Below, in pieces: positions 48,792-57,610 of a stretch of DNA of 64,000 nucleotides; within the stretch, counting starts at the first letter, position 1, and every line of letters starts with the position of its first letter. The position numbers and the translations under genes are program-made. Under the pieces are notes generated by a model. The model saw nothing but the letters and a program-made list of their open reading frames with translations, had not been told where the DNA came from and searched no databases. This stretch comes from Lacticaseibacillus casei DSM 20011 = JCM 1134 = ATCC 393 (GTDB taxonomy: Bacteria; Bacillota; Bacilli; Lactobacillales; Lactobacillaceae). The DNA lies in the NCBI RefSeq assembly GCF_000829055.1, contig NZ_AP012544.1:186001-250000 (forward strand), in the 5' to 3' direction.

Positions 48792-49628
48792 TTAATCTTG
48801 CAGCCAGCGGCCGATCATCTCTAAGTGGTGCATCAGCTGGAACTTTCGGACAACACCTAAGCCGGGAAAATGGTGATCAGCAGCGGCCTTCATGAGTGCC
48901 ATTACCCCGGCCGTTTGTGCTTGGGGATGATAGGGCAGCCAGGCGGCGAGTTGCGTAAGTATTTCGAAAAATTTGGCTTGCGGGTTGGTGAAGCCTTCAT
49001 TATTGACGGAGACAAAATGATGCATTCGTAGGGAGCCATCAGTTGCGGGGTAGACCAAGTGGATTGCCAAGGCGCGTTGAGGGAAGCCGTGCTCAAAGTA
49101 GTCAGAGGTAGCGAGCGGATAGTTGGCAAAGCCAACGCCGGGCAACATGTCAGGCGGGTACTGATAAAACTCGTCTTGCAACAAGCCATACGCCGATGTA
49201 TGCGAATAGACGGTGAAATGGTCATTGAGATACACAGCATGCCGCAAACCTAACCGTCGAACCCGTGCTTCATCCGGTACTAAGGCGAGTTGGCGGCGTG
49301 CCAGCAGTTTGGCTTGGGCAGCAGTGGTGGCGATGATCAATGGTGCTGGCTGGGCATCAAAAATCCGCGCGACTTGCACTGATGGACTAAGCATCGGCAG
49401 GTGGCGCGGCGTTGCCAATAGTCGGTAAGTGCCGACTTGCGGATTCTGAATCACATATGCTGCGTGGGCGGTTTTCGTTAGTGCCTGCGTGGTCTTGGTC
49501 AAACTGGGGATGTCTTTGACAGGTTCAAGCACCGGAATGACGGTCGCAGGTAGTCGCTGGCTGTTTGCCAAGGCGGTGATCGCTGCCAAATCGTATAATT
49601 TTCCGCGAATGATAGGGAAGTAGTTCAT
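48792..49628 (-). CDS. sce7725-family-like protein
   Basis: A 278-aa soluble protein. The N-terminus MNYFPIIRGKLYDLAAITALA followed by VIPVLEPVKD resembles the sce7725 family (openings of the form YxPxxRGKxxDL.A and IIPxxEPVK). No catalytic motif is obvious. A C-terminal QAKFFEILTQLAAWL and HHFPGLGVVRKFQLMHHLEM region is helical. It is the last gene of the helicase-nuclease operon; its ATG overlaps the nuclease stop by 4 bp. In other genomes sce7725 proteins are paired with sce7726 nuclease-like proteins; function is unknown. Confidence 0.65.
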   Translation of the reverse strand: MNYFPIIRGKLYDLAAITALANSQRLPATVIPVLEPVKDIPSLTKTTQALTKTAHAAYVIQNPQVGTYRLLATPRHLPMLSPSVQVARIFDAQPAPLIIATTAAQAKLLARRQLALVPDEARVRRLGLRHAVYLNDHFTVYSHTSAYGLLQDEFYQYPPDMLPGVGFANYPLATSDYFEHGFPQRALAIHLVYPATDGSLRMHHFVSVNNEGFTNPQAKFFEILTQLAAWLPYHPQAQTAGVMALMKAAADHHFPGLGVVRKFQLMHHLEMIGRWLQD

Positions 49629-50305
49629 GATAAGCGATCCATTTTCAACGTTGCCATTTCCGCATTGAGGGCGTCGACTTCTTCTTGAAGCGCAGTGATG
49701 GTCGTGTTGTTGAGGTCACCGACAAACTGGTCATAAAGATTTTTATCGGGATGATAAATATCATAGTCAGCGGTTCGTTTTCGCAGTTCGGTAAACAATT
49801 CCGCAGTGGAAAATTGTCCGAGTCCTTTGGCGACTTGCTTGGCTTTGACAACTTCACGATTAAGACTGGCAATGAAATGATCGGTTAATTGTTCTTCCGG
49901 AACCTGTAAGCTCTGGCGTCGCGCCGGTTTAGCGATTGTCAGTGTACCAGGTGTGCTCACTGGAACGGCACTGGCAGCAATGGCCGCCTTGGAGAACGGG
50001 TGGTAGACGAAGACGCCGATGCCGGCTGGAATTTCGGCGACGACCGCTTGATAAAGCCGCTGTGGCAACACAAAGTAATTATAATGGCCAACAAAACTTA
50101 AGCGGGCCTGACTGTGGAAGTCCGCTTTCGTTACTTTTAGCTCAAAACAGCGCCAAATCGTTTCATTTTCCTGCTTTTGCCGTACCAAGGTGTCCACAAT
50201 GCCGAAATCATCGGGCATCGTGACTTCTTCAACAGCAGTGGCCCCTTGTTCTTCCCAATAGGCATACAACGTCTTTTCTAGATCACGCGTGAGTTGGGTC
50301 TTCAT
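49625..50305 (-). CDS. PD-(D/E)XK nuclease-like protein (MmcB-like fold)
   Basis: A 226-aa protein. The nuclease core is visible: an N-terminal helix with Glu (LEKTLYAYWEEQGATAVEEV), the metal aspartate in GIVDTLVRQK (near residue 38), and the ExK motif in CFELKVTKADFHSQ (E and K near 55-57). It continues HYNYFVLPQRLYQAV, a layout like MmcB and related endonucleases. The C-terminus ends in a coiled coil (ALQEEVDALNAEMATLK). The start 50305 has GGGAGG before it; the longer frame to 50371 lies in the helicase gene. It overlaps the helicase end by 23 bp and sce7725 by 4 bp. Confidence 0.68.
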   Translation of the reverse strand: MKTQLTRDLEKTLYAYWEEQGATAVEEVTMPDDFGIVDTLVRQKQENETIWRCFELKVTKADFHSQARLSFVGHYNYFVLPQRLYQAVVAEIPAGIGVFVYHPFSKAAIAASAVPVSTPGTLTIAKPARRQSLQVPEEQLTDHFIASLNREVVKAKQVAKGLGQFSTAELFTELRKRTADYDIYHPDKNLYDQFVGDLNNTTITALQEEVDALNAEMATLKMDRLS

Positions 50306-52670
50306 GATGTGCCTCCCAAAAGTGAGTGAGTAACTGAGCGAGCTGCGCCGGATTACGGCTAACCTGAGCATGCGTCCAGTGGTCCGGAAACAAGCGCGCG
50401 TACCGTGGCGTCACAAACCGTTCATCGATGAGCAAAATAACCCCGACATCCTTAGCACCACGAATCACCCGGCCTCCCGCCTGCAAAACATTGTTAAAGC
50501 CAGGCAGTTGATACGCGTAGGCAAATCCTTGGCCTGCATTTTGATCAAAATAATCCCGCAGTTGATCGGTTTCCGCATTGAGTCCCGGTAAGCCAACCGA
50601 AACAATGGCAACGCCGATTAGCTGGGCACCGCGCAGATCAATGCCTTCTGCAAAAATACCGCCAAGAACGGCAAAGCCAATCACTGGTTCATGGCCGGCT
50701 TTGAAATGATCAAGAAAAGCTTGGCGATCCGCTTCGGTCATGGCATTTTCCTGCACACAGGTTTTAAGTGTGGGATTGGCAGCGGTAAATGCGGCATAGG
50801 CGGTTTTTAAATAAGCATACGACGGGAAGAAGAAAAGATAATGGCCTTTTTTGGCGCTAACTAAGGTTGTGAGACTCGCAATCAGCTGCGGCAGATCCTG
50901 TTCACGCCGGCGATACGTGGTGTTGACGCTGGTGTCAACGATGACAGCCTGATTCTGCGGGTCAAACGGCGACGGTAAGGCGTAAGTCAGACTATTGTCA
51001 ACGCCGCCGAGTAACTTTTGAAAATAAGACATCGGCGATAAGGTGGCGGAAAACAACACGGCGCCGCGGCCTTTTTTCAATGATTCATCAACAAAATGCG
51101 ATGGATCCAAGCACAATTCTTTGACTGTAACAACGCCATGATCCTTTGCAATTTCGGTTTTGAACGTCTCATCGTAAAAATCGCCAATGCGTAAATATTT
51201 ATTCGCCAGGAAGAAAACCGGTAACACGAGATCAACGGCGGGCTGCAAGGCGGGCGTTGGCGGTTCGGCTAACCAATCGTGGACCGTTTCCGTGAACTTG
51301 GCGAGGACATTGGTAAGGTCATCAAGCGGGGCTTCTTCAAAGACGGGTGATTGTTTCATTAACCGCTGATCGGCGATGGCTGACAGGGTATTCACGATCC
51401 GAGTGATGGCGCGGCGCAGCTTGGTGAGTGCCGCGCCTTTGTATGGGGACAGTGCTTTCTTGAGGTTGGCAAAGTCCTGATCGGTGATGCTGGCGGTATA
51501 CATGTCCCGTGCCCGACTCACGAGATTATGGGCTTCATCGACTAAGAAAAACTGACTGTCATCGGCATCGCTAAAGAACCGCTGTAAAAAGACCAGTGGA
51601 TCAAACAAATAATTGTAATCACAAATGATAACGTCACAAAACAGGCTGGCGTCTAACGAAAATTCAAATGGATCGACCGTGTGCTTTCGCGCATAAGTTT
51701 CGATGACGGATCGAGTGATTTGGTCTTCATGTGCCAGGAGGTCGTGCAGTGCCGGCTTTAGGCGGTCATAATAGCCCAACATGTAAGGATTTTGACTGGG
51801 ATCGTCTGGCTCATCGGCAAAAGTGATCGTGTCTTTGGCCGTCAGCGTGATGCTTTTCGCCTTAAGCCCCGAGCCTGCCATCAACGCCATCGCTTGCTCG
51901 GCTACACGTCGCGTACTTTGCTTGGCGGTTAAATAAAACGCTCGCTGAATCAAGCCGCTGCCCATAGCTTTGACAGTCGGGAAAAGTGTCGAAATTGTTT
52001 TGCCGGTACCAGTGGGCGCTTGGACGAAAAGGCGCGCGCTGCTGTAAATGGCTTTGTAAACGGCGGCGGCGAATTCGTGCTGGCCGGCACGATACTCGGG
52101 AAAAGGAAAATCAAGCGCATCAATCGACTCATTGCGGCGCTTGATGATGTCGCTCCGCAACTTGAGCCAATCGGTGAATTCTGTCAGTAAATCCGTGAAG
52201 TTATCGGCCAACTCGGCAGCCGTTTTGGTTTCGGTGAAACGGGTGACGGTATCAGTGCTGGTCTGCACATACACCAAGGTGATGGTCGCGTGGTCAAGGT
52301 GGCGTTGTTGACAAAGCAAGTGACCATAAATACGCGCTTGAGCCCAATAGCGATCCTTGGTATTTGGGGTGCAGTCTTCCCATGGTCGGGCGCTGGTTTT
52401 GATTTCTTCGACGTTTAATGTTTTGTCGTCATCCGTCCAGACGCCATCGGCACGGCCTTCGAGTTGGTAATCTTCATATTCGACGGTAACCGTGGTTTTT
52501 AAATAGACTTCTTTTTGGTAATCAGCCTCATGGTGAGCAGCTTGCAACTTGCGATGGATCTGGCTACCGATGATGGCGGTATTATTTGAATTGCTGGTAA
52601 TCGGGTTGAGATCGCCGGTACGAACGGTTAACTCAACAAATTCCCGAATACCAATACGATTATGCGCCAT
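50283..52670 (-). CDS. XPD/DinG-like helicase fused to an N-terminal PD-(D/E)XK domain, Fe-S cysteines absent
   Basis: A 795-aa protein. The N-terminal RecB/Cas4-type nuclease region has GSQIHRKLQ, LEGRADGVW (D near 75), NVEEIKTSARPWED (ExK) and the QARIYGHLL (QxxxY) motif. The superfamily 2 helicase has Walker A QAPTGTGKT (near 219), DEAH box VDEAHN (near 376) and C-terminal motifs GIFAEGIDLRGAQLIG and NNVLQAGGRVIRG. Relatives bear four cysteines between motifs I and II (CNPE.CPYA.G.YDR and VCPFEFSLD); here they read DDPSQNPYMLGYYDR and VDPFEFSLD. AAGGAGG lies before ATG 52670. It heads a coupled operon. Confidence 0.82.
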   Translation of the reverse strand: MAHNRIGIREFVELTVRTGDLNPITSNSNNTAIIGSQIHRKLQAAHHEADYQKEVYLKTTVTVEYEDYQLEGRADGVWTDDDKTLNVEEIKTSARPWEDCTPNTKDRYWAQARIYGHLLCQQRHLDHATITLVYVQTSTDTVTRFTETKTAAELADNFTDLLTEFTDWLKLRSDIIKRRNESIDALDFPFPEYRAGQHEFAAAVYKAIYSSARLFVQAPTGTGKTISTLFPTVKAMGSGLIQRAFYLTAKQSTRRVAEQAMALMAGSGLKAKSITLTAKDTITFADEPDDPSQNPYMLGYYDRLKPALHDLLAHEDQITRSVIETYARKHTVDPFEFSLDASLFCDVIICDYNYLFDPLVFLQRFFSDADDSQFFLVDEAHNLVSRARDMYTASITDQDFANLKKALSPYKGAALTKLRRAITRIVNTLSAIADQRLMKQSPVFEEAPLDDLTNVLAKFTETVHDWLAEPPTPALQPAVDLVLPVFFLANKYLRIGDFYDETFKTEIAKDHGVVTVKELCLDPSHFVDESLKKGRGAVLFSATLSPMSYFQKLLGGVDNSLTYALPSPFDPQNQAVIVDTSVNTTYRRREQDLPQLIASLTTLVSAKKGHYLFFFPSYAYLKTAYAAFTAANPTLKTCVQENAMTEADRQAFLDHFKAGHEPVIGFAVLGGIFAEGIDLRGAQLIGVAIVSVGLPGLNAETDQLRDYFDQNAGQGFAYAYQLPGFNNVLQAGGRVIRGAKDVGVILLIDERFVTPRYARLFPDHWTHAQVSRNPAQLAQLLTHFWEAHHEDPTHA

Positions 52671-52892
52671 CACCGAGTCCTCCTTTAATGTAGTTGAAAA
52701 TATAACTAGCCTTCAGTATAGAACATACATTCTGTTTGGGAAAATGGCTCACCTATGATTTTCAACGAATTCCGGGTGTTCCTTGGTTTTTATTTTAATT
52801 AGAGGCATAATAAAGGGTATCAAGACATATGACAAATACGGCGGCTTGCAAACACTGTCGATCGGTAAGCCGCGACATCAAATGAGGGACAT

Positions 52893-54188
52893 ATGATGAA
52901 AAAGACTAGTTTCTGGCGTTTGTTAGGTTTTATGGGTGCGATTTTGGTATTGTTGACCGCTTGCGGTAAGCAGAGCTCAGCAGCAAAATCGTCGTCATCC
53001 AGTGCACCAGTGAAAATTACATACTGGCACCGGATGACAGGCTCTTATGACAAAGCATTGAACAAGCTCATTACGAAGTTCAATCAAAGTCAAAAGAAGT
53101 ACAAAGTGGTCGCAACGTCACAGGGATCTTACAATGCGTTGCAGCAAAAGATCATGGCTGCAGGCAAATCCAAGACCCTGCCGACGATGGCCCAGTCACC
53201 TTATACCAATATTGGTGACTATGTGAAGAACCAACTGTTGTTACCGTTTGACTCCGAAATGTTGAACGGCTCGGATAAGTTGAGCAGCAGTCAACGGAAA
53301 GATATCTATCCGAGTTTCTTGGCTGCGGGTAAGTACAACGGTAAATACTACGGTCTGCCATTCTCGGTTTCGACTTCGGTGCTTTTTTATAACAAGCGCT
53401 TGATGTCACAATATAATATCAGTATGCCGAAGACATGGGCGGACTTTGCGGCTGATCAGGATAAGTTAAAAGGGACGGACATTAACGCTGTCGAGCTGGA
53501 TCAAAGTTACGATGTTCCGTTAGAAGGGATGGCTTACGGTGCAGGTAGTCAACTGATTACCCCAAAGCTAAAAGCTAACCTGAATGCACCTAAGACATTG
53601 GCCGCCGTCAACCAGATTCTTGATCTGCGCAAGAGCGGCGCATTGAAGACTGCGGGTGAAGATCAGTACTTCAGCGTCCCATTCGCAAATGGCAAAGCCG
53701 TCTTTGGGATTGGCTCATCAGCCACTGTGCCGGTCTTATTGCAACAGGCACCAAAGAATCTCGAATGGGGAACCGCGGTGATTCCTGAATATGAAGGCAA
53801 GCGCAGCAATCCATTAAACGGAAACTACAATGTCTTGTTCAAAGGCGCATCCAAGGCGCAACAAGCCGGCGCATGGGCATTCCAGAAATTCCTGTTGAAG
53901 TCGGAAAATGCTTCACAGTGGGCGATGGATTCCGGTTATGTACCAGTTACCAAGAGCGCATCCAACAGTACGACCTTTAAGAATTACCTGCAAAAGCACG
54001 AACAATATAAAGCCGCCGTTTCTGATGTGCCACAAAGCTTTGCTTCAACGGTCTTTGCTGGCTACACAGATTACCGCAATGACCTTATGAGCACAGTTGA
54101 CAGTACTTTGACGAAAAACGTCAGCGGCGAAACAGCGTTTGATCAGTTGCAAAAGCAGACTGAGAAGATTTTGAAAGAAAATAAGTAA
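52893..54188 (+). CDS. Sugar ABC transporter substrate-binding lipoprotein (UgpB/MalE type)
   Basis: A 431-aa secreted lipoprotein. The signal peptide ends in the lipobox LLTACGK (Cys at about residue 24), followed by a Ser-rich linker and a cluster B (family 1) binding fold starting KITYWHRMTGSYDKALNKLI. WGTAVIPEYEGKRSNPLNG and GAWAFQKFLLKSENASQWAM are typical of glycerol-3-phosphate/oligosaccharide-binding proteins. No permease or ATPase gene lies beside it, so it is an orphan or serves a transporter elsewhere. GAGGGA precedes the two ATGs. Confidence 0.85.
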   Translation: MMKKTSFWRLLGFMGAILVLLTACGKQSSAAKSSSSSAPVKITYWHRMTGSYDKALNKLITKFNQSQKKYKVVATSQGSYNALQQKIMAAGKSKTLPTMAQSPYTNIGDYVKNQLLLPFDSEMLNGSDKLSSSQRKDIYPSFLAAGKYNGKYYGLPFSVSTSVLFYNKRLMSQYNISMPKTWADFAADQDKLKGTDINAVELDQSYDVPLEGMAYGAGSQLITPKLKANLNAPKTLAAVNQILDLRKSGALKTAGEDQYFSVPFANGKAVFGIGSSATVPVLLQQAPKNLEWGTAVIPEYEGKRSNPLNGNYNVLFKGASKAQQAGAWAFQKFLLKSENASQWAMDSGYVPVTKSASNSTTFKNYLQKHEQYKAAVSDVPQSFASTVFAGYTDYRNDLMSTVDSTLTKNVSGETAFDQLQKQTEKILKENK

Positions 54189-54202
54189 TAATGTTTGATT
54201 GG

Positions 54203-54237
54203 AGTCAGCAATGCCACAATATCTTGCTGGCTTTTTT
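54203..54237 (+). terminator. Terminator
   Basis: The stem GTCAGCAA / TTGCTGGC (G-T pair) with a 13-nt loop is followed by TTTTTT. Confidence 0.7.
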
Positions 54238-54364
54238 AATGCCCATCAGTAACTTTGCCACTAGCCAGTACGTGATGATGATTTTTCATGCTATGGCGTT
54301 TGCGTCACCCAACCTCGGTGGGCTATGATGGTCGGAGGATTGTTAAGCATTAAAGGAGATCATT

Positions 54365-55015
54365 ATGGAAATCAATGTACACAAGTTTCAGGAGGCAATT
54401 TTTGCAGGCACCTTCGAGCATACGGAAGTGCATCTGACCGCAGCCGCTTTTAAGAAAGACGGTGTTGATACCGCGATGGCGAAGGTGTTCGCAGATGTTC
54501 GCAGCGCCATTGAAAAGAACCAGTTGATTCAGGCTGATTTGGTCATCGACTTTCCTGAGCCGACCACGATCACAGTTGAAACCGGCGTGATCAACCTGCC
54601 GTTTGCCAATGTCAACAAAATTACGAACTTCCTTGAACCGGATGAAATCGTCCCGGTCCGCGTTTATTTAATCGTGACCTCGCCATTCGTCAACGTTTCT
54701 GGCTTACGGATTGACGAAACTGCAACGGCCGCTGATTATCTGCAGGACTTCGCAACGATCAATGACCAGATGATTGCCTCCGTTCAGGAAAAACTGGATC
54801 ACATTCAAACCGAGATGGCCAAGCCTAAGGAAATCGCCAAGGAAGTTCCGGCCAATAAACAAAAGCCAGCGGCCAAAAAAACAACCAGACGGACTGCCAC
54901 GAAGAAACGCACCACGACGCGAAAAACCACCAAGAAAACGGCAACTGCAAGTAAAGCAGCGGCTAAAACCACTACTGCCAAAAAGACAACGACACGAAAA
55001 ACCGCTAAAAAGTAA
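54365..55015 (+). CDS. Protein with histone-H1-like basic tail, unknown function
   Basis: A 216-aa protein. Residues 1-150 form an acidic-neutral globular region (EINVHKFQEAIFAGTFEHTE..., with FPEPTTITVETGVINLPFAN in the middle). The last 60 or so residues are almost only Lys, Thr, Ala and Arg (KKTTRRTATKKRTTTRKTTKK-like repeats), as in eukaryotic H1 and bacterial HU/H1-like tails. Such tails bind DNA or RNA non-specifically. AAAGGAG lies before the ATG and a terminator follows. I do not recognise the N-terminal domain. Confidence 0.65.
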   Translation: MEINVHKFQEAIFAGTFEHTEVHLTAAAFKKDGVDTAMAKVFADVRSAIEKNQLIQADLVIDFPEPTTITVETGVINLPFANVNKITNFLEPDEIVPVRVYLIVTSPFVNVSGLRIDETATAADYLQDFATINDQMIASVQEKLDHIQTEMAKPKEIAKEVPANKQKPAAKKTTRRTATKKRTTTRKTTKKTATASKAAAKTTTAKKTTTRKTAKK

Positions 55016-55034
55016 ACGAGAAAATGATGTTCCG

Positions 55035-55072
55035 AATAGCTAGCGAGATTTAGTTGGATCGCTGGCTATTTT
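55035..55072 (+). terminator. Terminator after the basic-tail gene
   Basis: AATAGCTAGCGA pairs with TCGCTGGCTATT (one mismatch/G-T) and is followed by TT. Confidence 0.6.
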
Positions 55073-55184
55073 CATGCACGCAGAAATGGACATCTCAATT
55101 TTCAAAAACATAAACAACGATGCGGTAACAATTCATCTGAGGAAAACGTGAGAATGATATGTGAAAACGGTCGATTGAATTGAA

Positions 55185-55199
55185 ATGAAAACGATTGCA
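55185..55199 (+). promoter_or_regulatory. cre site before the GH20 gene
   Basis: ATGAAAACGATTGCA matches WTGNAANCGNWNNCW at all fixed positions, 72 bp before the GH20 signal-peptide start. Confidence 0.7.
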
Positions 55200-55270
55200 T
55201 ATTATTCTTGTGATGTTGGCGGAATAGGCCAATTTCGTTTTAGACACCAACCATAGGGGAGGTCGAATTT

Positions 55271-56997
55271 TTGAAAAAGCAGGGGATACACCTTTGGCTC
55301 TTGGCACTTGCGGTACTACTGGTATTGCCGTGGGTTTGAAGCAGCCGCCGAAGCAGGTCGCAGCTGCCGATAATCGGCTGCAAAGTGTCTTTTCGATTGA
55401 TGCCGCGCGGAAATACTTTTCGGTTGATCAATTGGAAACGATCATTGATCGGGCGCACACGGACGGATACACCGATGTGCAGATTTTATTGGGTAATGAT
55501 GCGTTACGCTTCATGCTGGATGATATGAGTCTGACCGTTGACGGGAAAACATATGCCAGCGATGCGGTTAAGCAAGCCGTACTTGCCGGGAATCAGACTT
55601 ACTACAACGATCCAAACGGCAATGCCTTGACGCAAGCAGACATGGATGCGGTTTTAAAATATGCTGCAGCGCGCGACATTAACATTATTCCGGTGATCAA
55701 TAGTCCCGGCCATATGGATGCGATTTTGACCGCGATGACGAAGCTTGGGATCAAAAATCCGGCGTTTAATGGCTCCAAACGAACAGTTGATTTGAATAAC
55801 GACACAGCCATTGCGTTCACCAAGGCTTTGTTGCAAAAGTACGTTAGCTATTTTAAAGACCACGCCACGATTTTTAATTTCGGCAGCGACGAATATGCCA
55901 ACGATGTCGATACCGGCGGCTGGGCCAAGTTGCAACAAACCGGCACTTATCGCAAATTTGTGGCGTATGTGAATGACTTGGCCCAGATGGCGGAAAATGC
56001 CGGGTTGAAGCCTATGGTGTTTAACGATGGCATTTATTACAACGATCGCACGGATTTTGGCACGTTTGACCAGAATCTCATTGTGTCTTATTGGACGGCA
56101 GGGTGGTTTGGCTATGACGTTGCCAAGCCGGAATTCCTGGCGAATAAAGGCTTAAAGATCATGAATACCAACGATGGCTGGTACTGGGTGTTAGGGCGTA
56201 TGACCGGCAATCTGTATAGTTATGAGACCGCGGTTGCCAGTTTAAAGAGCAAGAAATTTACGGATGTGCCAGGTGCCAGCAGCACGGTTCCGATTATCGG
56301 TAGCGTTCAGGCAGTGTGGGCCGATAACCCGAGTGCACAGTTGGATATGCCAGCGTTGTTGAAATTGATGGATCAATTTTCCACGGCATATACCGCGTAC
56401 ATGCCGCGGCCAGCGGATTACAGCAAAGTCGACGCCGCGATTGCCACCGTGCCGCGGCAATTGAGCCAGTACACGGATGCCTCGTTAGCCAAATTAGAAG
56501 CAGCGCTTAATGCGGTGATTCGCGGTAAAAAGGCCAACGAACAGACAACTGTTGATGGCTATGCCCAAGCGATTACCGCTGCCGTTAAAGGTCTGCAGCT
56601 GCGGGGCGCTGATTATAGTCAAGTCGATGCCGCGATTGCAACGGCCAAAAAGTTAGACCGGCAGCATTACCAAGACTTTGCTGCAGTTGATGCTGCGATT
56701 GCGGCCGTGAAACGTGGCTTGGATATCACCCAGCAAAGTAAGGTCGACGCAATGGCGAATGCGATTCAGACGGCGATCAAAGGACTGGCACTTAAACCGA
56801 CACCACCAAAAGCGCCAACGCCGTCAACACCGGAACCCGCACCAAAACCGACAGCGGTCGCGCCAGCAAAAGAGACAAACAAGCAACCGCCGTTACCAAG
56901 TACGGCAGAAGCAACGACACCAGCGTTAATGCTCGCAGGTGCCTCACTGCTCATCAGTATGGGCCTGTTATACTGGCGCCGTCGTGAGACAGATTAG
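55271..56997 (+). pseudogene. Cell-wall-anchored GH20 beta-N-acetylhexosaminidase, N-terminal frameshift
   Basis: TTG 55271, behind GGGGAGG, opens a signal peptide (MKKQGIHLWLLALAVLLVLP) that hits TGA at 55337. The rest continues in another frame (from the WV/GLKQPPKQ point near 55331) for about 550 residues. One base lost from the G run at 55331-55334 would explain it. The GH20 domain has YTDVQILLGNDALR, INSPGHMDAIL and the catalytic FNFGSDEYAND. Three-helix repeats (DYSKVDAAI, DYSQVDAAI) follow, then LPSTAE, a membrane helix and RRR. TTG 55294 could give a product without signal peptide. Expected substrates are GlcNAc or GalNAc glycans. Confidence 0.78.
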
Positions 56998-57050
56998 TTA
57001 TTTTTAAACTGACAATAACGAGGCTGGGTCATAATTCACAGCCAGACTCA

Positions 57051-57098
57051 AAAAGATGAACATACTCTTTGTCGTTATCGAGAGTATGTTCATCTTTT
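57051..57098. terminator. Strong terminator after the GH20 gene
   Basis: AAAAGATGAACATACTCT and its exact complement surround a 12-nt loop and end in a T run. A smaller GGCTG/CAGCC hairpin precedes it at 57022-57043. Confidence 0.9.
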
Positions 57099-57099
57099 G

Positions 57100-57469
57100 T
57101 TTCTATGGGGTAATTCGGTGAGGTCATTTAAGCTATGAGTGCCAAAGCGGAGCAATCGTAGGCTAGATGGGGCTCAGCCGTGCAAACAACACAGCGACCG
57201 GGCTTTGTCGCTGATGTTGTTAGGCGACTTTGAGACAGCGGGCTTCTGGCTCAAAGCGCCGTCTCCGCTCTAGCTTCGCGTCGCCACACCAGCTGGCCGG
57301 AGATTGCGGAGTTTGGCACGACTCGGAACTTATTGCCTCAGCTTTTTTGATTGTTCGTGATTCACTAATCTATGAACGTTCTCGTAAAATTATGGCTCAG
57401 CCACTTTTGGTTGCCCTAAAATCGGTCAAGTGGCCGGCAACGACACGTCCAGCAACGAAAGGAATCAAC
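57100..57469. other. Intergenic stretch, nothing identified
   Basis: About 370 bp between the GH20 terminator and the fructose-type PTS operon. An open frame crosses it (57230 on), but its start lacks a ribosome site and the composition is not protein-like. No repeat copy or hairpin with a T run was seen. Confidence 0.4.
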
Positions 57470-57610
57470 ATGAATGACAGTTTTTGGAATCACGACGCAA
57501 TAACAGTGCAAAAATTGCGCTTTCATAAATGCAAAAGCAAGCGTTTGCAACAGCTTGCAGGTGGTCTAGACTTTTTAATTGGAAAGGGGGAACGGCAATT
57601 TGAAAGATAA
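57470..57610 (+). CDS. Possible 46-aa small ORF before the PTS regulator
   Basis: ATG 57470 has GAAAGGA 6 nt before it. The product MNDSFWNHDAITVQKLRF... is basic and Leu-rich and overlaps the regulator start by 11 bp, which could couple translation. It covers the cre site at 57536-57550, so the stretch may be only a leader. There is no family match by eye; low support. Confidence 0.25.
   Translation: MNDSFWNHDAITVQKLRFHKCKSKRLQQLAGGLDFLIGKGERQFER
57536..57550 (-). promoter_or_regulatory. cre site before the fructose-type PTS operon
   Basis: The reverse strand reads TTGCAAACGCTTGCT, a full match to the cre consensus, about 50 bp before the regulator start. Confidence 0.7.

Noticed and set aside
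57230..57469. Upstream extension of the small frame before the PTS regulator
   Set aside because: No ribosome site and non-protein-like composition; only the last 46 codons are kept as doubtful.
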